Source of the DNA: Thalassotalea agarivorans
GTDB lineage: Bacteria > Pseudomonadota > Gammaproteobacteria > Enterobacterales > Alteromonadaceae
Length of the DNA stretch: 64,000 nucleotides
Direction of reading: 5' to 3'
Assembly (NCBI RefSeq): GCF_030295955.1
Contig: NZ_AP027363.1
Coordinates: 1,612,001 to 1,676,000 of the forward strand
The notes below the pieces were generated by a model that saw only the letters and a list, made by a program, of their open reading frames with translations, had not been told where the DNA came from and made no database searches. A program made the translations under genes and the position numbers. Within the stretch, counting starts at the first letter, position 1, and each line of letters starts with the position of its first letter. This document shows positions 48,183-56,977 of the stretch, piece by piece.

Positions 48183-49868
48183 TCACTTCTTTGGTTGTTC
48201 AATCGTATTAGCAACCGCAAAACGTTTAATGTAGTTAACGCCGTCAATCATTAACGGAAAATCTTCTTTTAGCGTAATAGGGGCTTGTTGCTGCCTTGAA
48301 TAGCTATTGAAATTACCCGATTGATCAATAAATACGGATTTATCTTTATTAAAGACCAATATGCCTTGTTCATTGGTGTTAGCAATGACGCGATTTTCTT
48401 TAAGGGTAAATATGTCTTGGCCTACGCTATATCGTGTCGTTGCAAGTCCACAATTTAACCAGTTCTTCATTAATGTCGGCGCAATATCCATATGACTGGT
48501 TAATGTTCTTACTTTTTGAAAATTATCGCTGTTAAATGCTAACAAACTCGGTTTTTCAATCAGCTCTGTTTGGGTAAGCTCATTGCCTAGTGTTGAAACA
48601 TAGACGTTGTCTTTAATTGCTTTGTTTTGCTGCGCTAACATAAGCGCATCTAAAAACAGGGTAAGTTGATAATCATCTTGTTGATCAAAAAAGACGATAT
48701 GAAGGCCAGGTTTAACTTTCTTAAACTCATCTTCTAACACTAAGCCCGAAATATCGGGTTCGTTTCTAAACACGTCAAAGGCGTCTATTAACCATGTTGG
48801 TAATGCCGCTTTGTTCTCATCGCCAACTAAGGTAAATGTGGATACCAGCTGTTGATTAGCAATTGCATCTAACAATACTGGTTTGGCATTTTGTGCAAGC
48901 ACGTCATCCTGATAGATGTTTGGCAGGCTATAAAGCAGGTTAAACCATGCTTGCGCACTATCCGAAGTATCTATATGTCGTTTAAGCATCAAGCTTTGAA
49001 GTGCAGACCTGTCGAGAAGTCGTTCAATTTGAGACTGTTCAAATATCTTTTTAGACAACACAATAAAGGTAGAATGATCAATCGCTTCGCTCGCGTGGCA
49101 CTGCGCAGAGTCTATTGAATAGGCTGGAATAGTACCAACCAAACTAAGCGGCGCATTCTTACGCTCTAAATAGTCTTCTTTATTAAACAAATCATATTTT
49201 GTCAGCAAGGTTTTTGCAGTTGCAGGGTAAGAAAGTGGTAAAACGGTATCTTGTCTTAGTATATCGTACTCTAAGTTTGCATCAGCCCAAATATGCAGAA
49301 TATGGCTGAAGAAGAACGAAACCACCAGGCCAGCAACGATGAAACGTGCAAACACCGTTTTTTGTAACTGTCTTAAATGACGCCAAGCATAGTTACTGAC
49401 CAGCAATTGAAACACTAAGATAACAATGGCTAACACAATGGTAGTAAACCAAAATTCGCGAGGGCGTATTTCTATTTGCGCGGCAATAACATCAAGTATT
49501 TGCGAGCTAGCAGAGGCATTAATGTGGTAACCCAATCGAGAATAGATAAAAGCATCAAGTGCCAACAACATTAACACCACGGTAAATACAAGCGAGGCTA
49601 CGCCTCTAATGACGCGAGTTTTAGGATAAACCAAAATTAGTGGGAAAATGAGCAGTACAAAGCTACCAAAAATCAAAAACGCTATATGGCTAAGCCAGTT
49701 GGTAATTAAATATGTGGTACCTAATGTGGTGTCTGGCATACCTTCAATAACAATATATGCGCTTGAAAGCACAATGGCTGCGATGATATTGAAAAACGTA
49801 AACCAATGGCTCCAACTAACTAGATGGAGCAACCGTTTACTATAGGATGCGGATTCATTACTAACCAT
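48183..49868 (-). CDS. yejM: YejM/PbgA-like DUF3413 membrane protein with degenerate sulfatase-fold domain
   Basis: E. coli YejM (PbgA/LapC) senses periplasmic LPS and adjusts LpxC turnover. The N-terminal DUF3413 region has five membrane helices (KRLLHLVSWSHWFTFFN onward). A periplasmic domain follows. It keeps the C-terminal family stretch TSHMDIAPTLMKNWLNC but lacks the usual 'NVLLITVDxLR' metal-site strand; the equivalent region reads STFIVLSKKIFEQ. Adjacent to yejL and divergent from yejK, the conserved order. 561 residues, slightly short for the family. Confidence 0.82.
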   Translation of the reverse strand: MVSNESASYSKRLLHLVSWSHWFTFFNIIAAIVLSSAYIVIEGMPDTTLGTTYLITNWLSHIAFLIFGSFVLLIFPLILVYPKTRVIRGVASLVFTVVLMLLALDAFIYSRLGYHINASASSQILDVIAAQIEIRPREFWFTTIVLAIVILVFQLLVSNYAWRHLRQLQKTVFARFIVAGLVVSFFFSHILHIWADANLEYDILRQDTVLPLSYPATAKTLLTKYDLFNKEDYLERKNAPLSLVGTIPAYSIDSAQCHASEAIDHSTFIVLSKKIFEQSQIERLLDRSALQSLMLKRHIDTSDSAQAWFNLLYSLPNIYQDDVLAQNAKPVLLDAIANQQLVSTFTLVGDENKAALPTWLIDAFDVFRNEPDISGLVLEDEFKKVKPGLHIVFFDQQDDYQLTLFLDALMLAQQNKAIKDNVYVSTLGNELTQTELIEKPSLLAFNSDNFQKVRTLTSHMDIAPTLMKNWLNCGLATTRYSVGQDIFTLKENRVIANTNEQGILVFNKDKSVFIDQSGNFNSYSRQQQAPITLKEDFPLMIDGVNYIKRFAVANTIEQPKK

Positions 49869-49925
49869 TCAAATATAGTCTCTTATAGATAGTTATTATT
49901 ATAAGTGTAAGGTTAAATTACTAAG

Positions 49926-50144
49926 TTACTGTTTTATGATAGATTGTTGCAAGGCTTGCGTAAAATTATTTACGATGCTTTCTTGCAATTCAGCCGGTAC
50001 TTGCTGAGATATAACTTCTGTAATGGTGTTTCCAAGGCACATTAAGCTTAAATCAGCTTCTGCTTTTTCGTCGATTAAGACATCCATCAATTGTTTGATA
50101 ATTTTTTCTACACGTTCTGTAGGATATTTAGATACAATAGGCAT
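49926..50144 (-). CDS. yejL: YejL family protein (UPF0352)
   Basis: A 72-residue protein with SKYPTERVEKIIKQLMDVL, ADLSLMCLGNTITEVI and a C-terminal FTQALQQS, matching YejL/DUF1414. Function unknown. Upstream of and co-directional with the yejM-like gene. Confidence 0.9.
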   Translation of the reverse strand: MPIVSKYPTERVEKIIKQLMDVLIDEKAEADLSLMCLGNTITEVISQQVPAELQESIVNNFTQALQQSIIKQ

Positions 50145-50214
50145 AATAAATTAGTTGTTAAATTAGCATTCGCTAAGTTTATCAAATGCCCACTCGAATA
50201 AACATACACAATAT

Positions 50215-51255
50215 ATGAGCATTATTATTTCAAACATAGCTATCCACTATGTACAACGCAATATTGAATCCAATGAAGTTGAACTAACATTCGGCCCACA
50301 AGACATTGATATTAATAGCAAGATCGAAACATTCGTAGATGCATTACACCATATCTATAATGGTAAAGGCGCGAAGGCTTATGGCAGCTTTAGCCTGCAT
50401 CCAAGTGAATCAGAACATGTGCCTTTTAAACATTTAATGCAGGATTACCTTGATTCCAACGAGTCGTTTAACGAGTTTAGCGTAAAAGCAGCTAATGCGC
50501 TGTCAGCTGAAATTGCAAAATATGACATTGAAGAACAAGGTTATTTAGTGCTTTGCCATTATGAATATATGGGTGGTCGATTCTTGTTAGTGTGCGTATT
50601 GCCGCAATCTGAACACTACAGTGTAGATGGCGAACTTAATTTATCAGCAAACAAGCATCTAGATACAGCAAAGCTGCAGTTAGCTGCCAGAATCGATTTA
50701 TTTGACTATGAAAGCAATCAAGATAGTCAAAAATACATTTCTTTTATTAAAGGACGCGCAGGGCGCAAAGTATCAGACTTCTTTCTAGAGTTTTTAGGTT
50801 GTGAAGAAGGCTTAGATGCTAAGTCTCAAACACAAACCTTAGTGCAAGCAGTGGAAGACTTTGTTTCGGTAAACCAATTAGAAGCGCAAGAAAAGCAATC
50901 AGCACGTAAGGAATTACTCGATTACTGTAAGGAAAAGAAAGCTAGCGCACAAGAGGTGAATGTAAAAGAAGTGGGCGAAATGCTTGCGCAAGAGGGCGGG
51001 AAAGACTTTTATGAGTTTGTCCAAGAGCAATCTTATCCAATGGAAGAGTCATTTCCACACGAACAGGCTGTCGTCAATAAGGTCACTAAGTACTCTGGCT
51101 ATGGAGCAGGTATAAGTATTAGTTTTGAAAGAAGCCATTTTGGTGAAGAAGTGGTGTATAATGCAGCTAATGACAGTTTAACAATTTATAAAGTACCGCC
51201 TAACTTAAAGGCACAGTTACAAGCATTGCTTCAAGAGAGCAATGAAAGCGAATAA
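50215..51255 (+). CDS. yejK: Nucleoid-associated protein NdpA/YejK
   Basis: A 346-residue protein of the YejK family. The N-terminal ALPSLNIAIH-like start appears here as IISNIAIHYVQRN. The middle shows KYISFIKGRAGRKVSDFFLEFLGC and the C-terminus a DNA-binding beta region (GISISFERSHFG). Divergent from yejL with a 70-base gap. Confidence 0.92.
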   Translation: MSIIISNIAIHYVQRNIESNEVELTFGPQDIDINSKIETFVDALHHIYNGKGAKAYGSFSLHPSESEHVPFKHLMQDYLDSNESFNEFSVKAANALSAEIAKYDIEEQGYLVLCHYEYMGGRFLLVCVLPQSEHYSVDGELNLSANKHLDTAKLQLAARIDLFDYESNQDSQKYISFIKGRAGRKVSDFFLEFLGCEEGLDAKSQTQTLVQAVEDFVSVNQLEAQEKQSARKELLDYCKEKKASAQEVNVKEVGEMLAQEGGKDFYEFVQEQSYPMEESFPHEQAVVNKVTKYSGYGAGISISFERSHFGEEVVYNAANDSLTIYKVPPNLKAQLQALLQESNESE

Positions 51256-51317
51256 ATACTGTAACGCGTAACCAATAAATGCTTTATATATCAATACATT
51301 ATCAATTTGAGGTAAAT

Positions 51318-52352
51318 ATGACAGAATTAACGATTAAGCGCCCAGACGATTGGCATGTTCACTTAAGAGATGGCGAATCACTTGCCACTACAGTGCCTGA
51401 CATCAGTCGATATTTTGGTCGCGCAATTGTTATGCCTAATCTTGTTCCGCCTGTGATGAACGCAGAGCAAGCAGCTGAATATCATAGCCGCATTATGGCT
51501 GCCAATCCTGCAGCACATTTTACGCCATTGATGGTGCTTTACCTTACAGACAACACCACAGCACAAGATATTAGAGATGCAAAAGCGAGCGGCATTGTTT
51601 ATGCCTGCAAGCTTTATCCGGCAGGTGCTACGACTAATAGCTCTTCGGGTGTTACTGATATCAACAACATCGAACAAGTGGTTGCGGCGATGCAAGAAGT
51701 TGGAATGCCGCTGCTTATTCATGGTGAAGTAACACATAGTGATATCGATATTTTCGACAGAGAAGCAGTGTTTATTGACACCATATTAAAACCGCTCGTT
51801 GCAAAATACCCTGATTTAAAAGTTGTGTTAGAGCACATTACCACCAAAAATGCTGTTGATTTTGTCAAAAGTGCTTCGGATAACATTGCAGCTACAATAA
51901 CTGCGCATCATTTGTTGTACAACAGAAATCACATGTTAGTTGGTGGTATACGCCCACATTACTTCTGTTTACCGGTGTTAAAACGTAACACACACCAAGC
52001 CGCACTTGTTGCTGCGGCCACAAGTGGCAGCAAAAAGTTCTTCTTAGGTACTGACTCAGCGCCACATCCAAAACATGCTAAAGAATCAGCCTGTGGCTGC
52101 GCAGGTTCATATACAGCGCATGCTGCCATTGAATTGTATGCTGAAGTATTTGAAGCTGAAGATGCACTTGATAAGTTAGAAGCGTTTGCTAGCTTAAATG
52201 GTCCGGCATTCTATGGCTTACCTGTAAACAATGACGAAATAACATTAGAAAAATCAACTTGGGATGTACCAGAAACGATGGCATTCGGCTCTGACGTTGT
52301 GGTACCGATTCGCGCAGGTGAACAAATTGCCTGGAAAGTAAAAGGCGAGTAA
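51318..52352 (+). CDS. pyrC: Dihydroorotase
   Basis: Third step of pyrimidine synthesis. A type II (E. coli-like) enzyme of 344 residues. Metal ligands lie in [12 protein letters not shown] (HxH), the carboxylated lysine in [11 protein letters not shown], and further His/Asp in HGEVTH, LEHITT and GTDSAPH. ATG 51318 is chosen for the GAGG eight bases upstream; a 39-base extension lacks one. Confidence 0.96.
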   Translation: MTELTIKRPDDWHVHLRDGESLATTVPDISRYFGRAIVMPNLVPPVMNAEQAAEYHSRIMAANPAAHFTPLMVLYLTDNTTAQDIRDAKASGIVYACKLYPAGATTNSSSGVTDINNIEQVVAAMQEVGMPLLIHGEVTHSDIDIFDREAVFIDTILKPLVAKYPDLKVVLEHITTKNAVDFVKSASDNIAATITAHHLLYNRNHMLVGGIRPHYFCLPVLKRNTHQAALVAAATSGSKKFFLGTDSAPHPKHAKESACGCAGSYTAHAAIELYAEVFEAEDALDKLEAFASLNGPAFYGLPVNNDEITLEKSTWDVPETMAFGSDVVVPIRAGEQIAWKVKGE

Positions 52353-52360
52353 GTTAAATC

Positions 52361-53239
52361 ATGCAATTATTTGTAGATGACCTAACGGTAATAGACTTTT
52401 CATACCTATGCCAACAACGTGGTGTTGTTGGCGAAAGCTGGATTGTTGACGTAGTGTTGGACGGTGATTTAAATGATCAAAGTATGATTTTAGATTTTGG
52501 TGTTGTTAAGAAGCAGATCAAGGCTATTATCGATGACGCAGTTGACCATAAGTTATTGTTACCAATCCATTCTTCAGCGTTGAAAGTATCTGATTCAACG
52601 CATCAGGTTGATCACGAATATGTCGATTTCATGGCAACTCGTGGTAGTTTGTTTTTACAGTCACCAAAACAAGCCTTTGCCAAAATAGAAAGCAAATCTA
52701 TTGATATTGATTCCGTTACTTCTCATTTAACGCAGGTGATTGCCGAACAATTACCGAATAATGTGCAAGGTTTAACCTTAACCTTGCGTCCAGAAGTCAT
52801 TAACAGTGATTACTACCACTATACGCATGGTTTGAAACTCCATGACGGTAACTGTCAGCGAATTGCCCATGGCCATCGGTCAAAAATTGGCATTTACTTG
52901 AATGGTCAGCGCAGCATTGACGCTGAGCATGCTTGGTGTGAGCGTTGGCGCGATATCTATATTGCGAGTGAAGAAGATCAGGTTGATATCGACCAAATAG
53001 AATTGTCCAGTTATGCCATGGATAATGTGTCCGATCAGCATAAATACTTTTCATACAGAGCACCGCAAGGACGTTTTGATATAGCGGTAATGAAAAACCA
53101 ACTCGAGATTGTTGATTGTGATTCAACCGTTGAACTTTTAGCTGACTTCATTGCCAGAACACTTAACAAGCAATATAAACAAGAAGTAAAGGTTGTTGCC
53201 TATGAAGGTGTTGCCAAAGGTGCTATCGCCACTGTTTAA
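52361..53239 (+). CDS. Two-domain 6-pyruvoyl-tetrahydropterin synthase/QueD-like protein
   Basis: A 292-residue T-fold protein that looks like two PTPS units in tandem. The first half keeps the 'MILDFGVVKKQIKAII' and 'VDHKLLLP' motifs but lacks the zinc histidines. The second half has the zinc set (HYTHGLKLH and CQRIAHGHRSKI) and ends with YEGVAKGA, which matches the catalytic Glu segment. Thus the active-site parts appear shared between halves. A role in queuosine or pterin synthesis is plausible but unproved. It overlaps the M23 gene by 38 bases. Confidence 0.7.
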   Translation: MQLFVDDLTVIDFSYLCQQRGVVGESWIVDVVLDGDLNDQSMILDFGVVKKQIKAIIDDAVDHKLLLPIHSSALKVSDSTHQVDHEYVDFMATRGSLFLQSPKQAFAKIESKSIDIDSVTSHLTQVIAEQLPNNVQGLTLTLRPEVINSDYYHYTHGLKLHDGNCQRIAHGHRSKIGIYLNGQRSIDAEHAWCERWRDIYIASEEDQVDIDQIELSSYAMDNVSDQHKYFSYRAPQGRFDIAVMKNQLEIVDCDSTVELLADFIARTLNKQYKQEVKVVAYEGVAKGAIATV

Positions 53240-54050
53240 ATCATTTCTTACATTACTTGCCTGTTTACCTTTGTTGTCGAGCGGCAATGAAGCCAACATG
53301 TTTACCTTATCTGGTGAAATAAAGCAGGGCGGTTACGTGCTTGGCAAAGTGCAGCCTGGTGCTCGTGTAATGCTTGATGGAAAGCCGCTGCAGGTGAGTC
53401 CTACAGGCGACTTTGCTTTTGGTATAGGTCGAGATGAGACAGAGGCAAAACAGCTAACTATCGAGGAAAATGGTAAAAAAATAGACCGTTTTTTGCCTGT
53501 TCAAACCAGAGAATACAAGCTGCAGAAAATAAACGGTATCTCGCCACGCTTAATGAACCCGTCTGAGCAAGATCTTGAACGTATTGCGCTAGACAGCAAA
53601 CAAGTAAAAGCGGCACGTTCAGGATTGTCAGATTATTCATACTTCGCTAGAGGGTTTATAAAGCCAACAAAAGGGCGCATCACTGGCGTTTACGGCAGTC
53701 AGCGTATCTACAACGATAAACCTGGGAATCCACATTTTGGCATTGATTATGCGAACAAAACAGGTACGCCTGTGCTCGCTCCAGCTGCCGGTAAAGTCGT
53801 TTTGTGGGTGCCTGACATGTTCTTTTCTGGCGGTACCATGATTATTGATCACGGACACGGCATCTTTAGCACTTTTATCCATTTAAGTGACGCATATGTA
53901 AGCGTTGGAACGGACGTTAAACAAGGAGAAAAAGTGGCGGCAATTGGTTCGACAGGGCGTTCAACTGGCCCACATTTGGATTGGCGCGTAAATTGGTTTG
54001 ACGTGCGTATCGACCCACAATTGGTTTTAGATACACCCGCAATCCCTTAA
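53202..54050 (+). CDS. M23-family peptidoglycan endopeptidase (LytM domain)
   Basis: A 282-residue exported protein with a signal peptide or lipobox-like N-terminus (LFKSFLTLLACLPLLSSG). An N-terminal beta domain (about 30-110) precedes a full LytM domain. Zinc ligands fit HFGIDYANKTGTPV (HxxxD) and HLDWRVNW (HxH partner), with VDHGHGIFSTFIHLS-like IIDHGHGI. Predicted to cut peptide cross-links in the periplasm. Its start lies inside the pterin-synthase-like gene in another frame. Confidence 0.88.
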   Translation: MKVLPKVLSPLFKSFLTLLACLPLLSSGNEANMFTLSGEIKQGGYVLGKVQPGARVMLDGKPLQVSPTGDFAFGIGRDETEAKQLTIEENGKKIDRFLPVQTREYKLQKINGISPRLMNPSEQDLERIALDSKQVKAARSGLSDYSYFARGFIKPTKGRITGVYGSQRIYNDKPGNPHFGIDYANKTGTPVLAPAAGKVVLWVPDMFFSGGTMIIDHGHGIFSTFIHLSDAYVSVGTDVKQGEKVAAIGSTGRSTGPHLDWRVNWFDVRIDPQLVLDTPAIP

Positions 54051-54151
54051 AATGTAGAAGCTCATATCTAATCTGACCCTAATAATTGACAGGATTAGAT
54101 GCGATCTGACAGACTGCAATGAGCGAACAGCAGTCAGTCATAATAAGAACA

Positions 54152-54757
54152 ATGCGTACAATATTTTTCTTCACATTATTCATCTTTTCTTGTCATTTAT
54201 TAGCAAATGATAAGCTACCATCAACGATTCCTGAGCTAGAAAAAGCGGCTCTAGATGGGGATTCTAAAGCGCTCGTACAACTTGGCTATAAATACTTCAC
54301 AGGCGATGGGGTCGATAAAGATGTTGTGAAAGCCAGAGAGTATTACTTAGAAGCTACAAAATACGGTGAAAGTTATGCGTTTAACAATCTTTGTAATATA
54401 TATCTTTATGGTGAAGGCGTTGAAGTTGATTATGTAGTAGCATTCCAATATTGCAGAGAGGGTGCAAAGCTCGGCAACCCAAGTTCTATGGTGATGCTTG
54501 GGGAAATGACTGCAAACGAAAATGGACTATTCAAAGATAAGCGTGATATAGGCATGGATTTATCCTATCAGTTCTATGAAATGGCTGCCAAACGAGAACA
54601 TCCTCATGGGCAATACATGCTTGGTTACTATTATGAGAATGGTATCGTTACAGAGAAAGATTTAAAAGTAGCTAAAGACTGGTATACGAAAGCGGCAGAG
54701 CAAAACCACATATCAGCGAAGCAAGCAATAAACAGACTTAAACAGCTTAATCACTAG
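54152..54757 (+). CDS. Exported Sel1-repeat protein
   Basis: About 201 residues with a signal peptide (RTIFFFTLFIFSCHLLAND). Four Sel1-like repeats follow, each with the A/G-x-x-Y-x-x-G pattern (ALVQLGYKYFTGDGV, AFNNLCNIYLYGEGV, SMVMLGEMTANENGL, GQYMLGYYYENGI). Such repeats are protein-binding scaffolds. An ATG at 54119 would add 11 residues before the signal peptide. The 3' end overlaps the convergent recombinase gene by four bases. Confidence 0.75.
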   Translation: MRTIFFFTLFIFSCHLLANDKLPSTIPELEKAALDGDSKALVQLGYKYFTGDGVDKDVVKAREYYLEATKYGESYAFNNLCNIYLYGEGVEVDYVVAFQYCREGAKLGNPSSMVMLGEMTANENGLFKDKRDIGMDLSYQFYEMAAKREHPHGQYMLGYYYENGIVTEKDLKVAKDWYTKAAEQNHISAKQAINRLKQLNH

Positions 54758-55647
54758 AAAGGTAGCGCTCTTGCTGCCTTTTTCTTCGCTTTATCGGCAC
54801 GTCTGTCGTAATTTTTAGTCGTTTCTACCGAAGAATGGCCCATTAAATCTTGTACAACAAATACGTCTTCACCACCTTCTAGTAGCTTAGTAGCAAAGGT
54901 TCTGCGCAAATCATGCGGCGTAAGTCGTTTTAAACCAGCTTCTTTATATCGCCTAATAATGATGTCATAAATGGTTTGCCCAGAGATAGGCTGGTCAATT
55001 AATTTGTTGCCTTTACGGGCACGCAAAAACAGTGGACCAGGCTCTAATCCGCGCTCATCTAGCCATACATCGAGTATTTCCATAATACGTTGATGCAGTG
55101 CATTGATTCTTTCTTTATTACCTTTACCAATCACACGCAAAGTGCCTTCGGCTGCGTCAAAATCCGATAACATTAGGTTTGCCGCTTCAAGACGTCGCAG
55201 ACCTGCGCCATATACAAGCGCAATTACAGCAGCATCTCTCATCGCAATAACGCCTTCGAGCGTCATGCAGTGATCAATCAATGCATTGAGCTCTTCAAGA
55301 TCTAGCGCGCGTCCTTTAATAGAGCGAGAACCTCTAACACGTTTTATTTCTTTAATATGTTGATAGGTTTCAACATCGATGTCGCCATTGCGCCATGCTT
55401 CTTTAGCAACGCCTTTTAACGCAGACAGATAAACATTTTGAGTGGCAGGTGATTTGCCTGCTTGTGATAAATCAGACATAACCGAAAGAACTGTACGATA
55501 ATTTAATGTCGACCAGTCCACTTGTTGATGATGCTTTTTCTTTGCCATCAATCTTGCAAGCACATTTAGCATTGATGTCATGGTGACACGACTTTGTGCT
55601 GACTGAAGTGATAAAAGGTAAATATCCGAAGCTGATTGCACACTCAT
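54754..55647 (-). CDS. Lone tyrosine recombinase
   Basis: A 297-residue phage-integrase-family recombinase. The catalytic residues are present: Arg in YGAGLRRLEA, Lys in VIGKGNKER, HxxR in LTPHDLRRTFATKL, His in LMGHSSVETT, and Tyr in TKNYDRR. The N-terminal SAM-like core-binding domain fits about residues 15-100. It differs from XerC and XerD, and no phage, island genes or obvious att repeats adjoin it. Target unknown; it may be a solitary housekeeping or domesticated integrase. Confidence 0.8.
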   Translation of the reverse strand: MSVQSASDIYLLSLQSAQSRVTMTSMLNVLARLMAKKKHHQQVDWSTLNYRTVLSVMSDLSQAGKSPATQNVYLSALKGVAKEAWRNGDIDVETYQHIKEIKRVRGSRSIKGRALDLEELNALIDHCMTLEGVIAMRDAAVIALVYGAGLRRLEAANLMLSDFDAAEGTLRVIGKGNKERINALHQRIMEILDVWLDERGLEPGPLFLRARKGNKLIDQPISGQTIYDIIIRRYKEAGLKRLTPHDLRRTFATKLLEGGEDVFVVQDLMGHSSVETTKNYDRRADKAKKKAARALPF

Positions 55648-55903
55648 AGATTAATCATCATTTTTTATGGTGACGCTACGTAAAAAATAGACAAGTTTTG
55701 GCTATCATGGGACTCAGATTTTACGTACGTGCACGCTATTGTTATTTAATAATCGCCAAATAGCATTGTAAAACACTGATATTTATACGATTTAATGAAA
55801 GCCCCGTATAATAAGGGCTACAAAACGCGTCAATTATTACTTATTAAAATACAGATTTTAAACGATAATGCAAATGATTTAGCTAAAAAAGGTTTAACTA
55901 GCG
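55648..55903. other. AT-rich intergenic region upstream of the recombinase
   Basis: A 256-base AT-rich stretch. A TTTTACGTACGTGCACG segment (about 55717-55733), which contains the palindrome TACGTA, lies about 70 bases before the recombinase start and is a possible binding site. No ORF or RNA gene is supported. Confidence 0.3.
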
Positions 55904-56143
55904 TTATTTTGTTTTAAAGCCTTTTTGTTTACATGCGAATTTGTTTTTATGCAGCTTGTGTAGCTTTTCTTTTATCTTTTCACTTTTCTTATTGCTAACG
56001 CCTGCTTTTAGTTTGCTGTTTTGCTTTTCAATTTTTTGATCTAACTTTTCGCAGGATTTTTTAGTTACGTCGTTGTTAGCTTGCGCAAAGAAACTAGTTA
56101 AGCTAATCGTCAACACACTGAGAAGAAAAAAACGTTTAAACAT
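55904..56143 (-). CDS. Small exported lysine-rich protein
   Basis: A 79-residue protein with a clear signal peptide (cleavage after FFAQA). The mature part is about 55 residues, highly basic and helical (KLDQKIEKQNSKLKAG, KKSEKIKEKLHKLHKN) with two cysteines that could bridge the ends. Unrecognised family. Monocistronic on the minus strand. Confidence 0.6.
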   Translation of the reverse strand: MFKRFFLLSVLTISLTSFFAQANNDVTKKSCEKLDQKIEKQNSKLKAGVSNKKSEKIKEKLHKLHKNKFACKQKGFKTK

Positions 56144-56194
56144 AGTTTTTACTATTCTTTTTATTACTGTGTTTTCACTATATCAAAAACAAAC

Positions 56195-56917
56195 TTATTC
56201 AACAGCCTCTATTAGTGGCACGATTAAACAAGCACTAAAGTTACTGTCAAAAATGATCACGACATCCTCATCTGCTGTTTGCGGATCAAAATTATCAGTA
56301 ATCACGTTACATGTATCACCGTCTAGTGTTATTGAAACAACTTGAGTGTTTGCCTTTTCCAACGCTATTTCACTCTATAATGTTTTATTCATTAGCGTTT
56401 GGTCTACAACATTTCCATCTACTGATAGCACGGCTTGCGTGCCTGTTGTAATGACACGTGTATCAACCACCCAAGCAGATATTTCATTGCCCGATGTAGT
56501 ACTTTTAGGTAAATCAGCTACAACTAATTCAAAATAATTGTCACTATTACTGCCTAAAGCAAAAATAAGTTGGTTTGGCGTGATATCGAGCTCTTTTTCT
56601 AACATAGCTAAGCTCGTTTGGCTGTTGTCGTCTATTAGGTTGAATGTGGTATCAAAGTCATCGTCATCATCGCTAATAAAGGTGATTAGATTTGATGAAG
56701 AACCGCCTAAAATTGACAAGTCATATATAGTACTTGTTTGGTCTTCTACTTCGGCTGTTACTGTTATATCAGACGTTGCACCTGTATCAAGGTTAACTAA
56801 ATTGAACGTTTGAACCTTAATCGCATAAGGTTGCGGCACCTCTACATCAGTATCAGAATCTGAACCACAGCCAATTAAAGCGACAAATAACCCAAGATAT
56901 ATCAGTGATTTATACAT
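56195..56917 (-). pseudogene. Lipoprotein gene interrupted by an in-frame TAG
   Basis: The first 180 codons encode a lipoprotein (lipobox ALIGCGSDSDTD) with an acidic beta-rich body resembling DUF4397-type domains. A TAG at 56377-56375 ends the frame after MNKTL. The same frame then stays open for 59 more codons (SEIALEKANTQVVSITLDG ... VVIIFDSNF ... LIVPLIEAVE) to a TAA at 56197-56195. It contains two cysteines and protein-like composition. A nonsense mutation in a formerly 240-residue protein is the simplest reading; readthrough is possible. The shortened protein may still be made. Confidence 0.65.
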
Positions 56918-56977
56918 ACTTAACTCCTCGAACAGATGATTAACTTAACTATGGTACAAATTGTGATTTAATCAAAT

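Noticed and set aside
54065-54100. ATCTAATC...GATTAGAT inverted repeat after the M23 peptidase gene
   Set aside because: The loop is 20 bases and no T-run follows, so it is not a convincing terminator. It could be a protein-binding site but nothing supports that.
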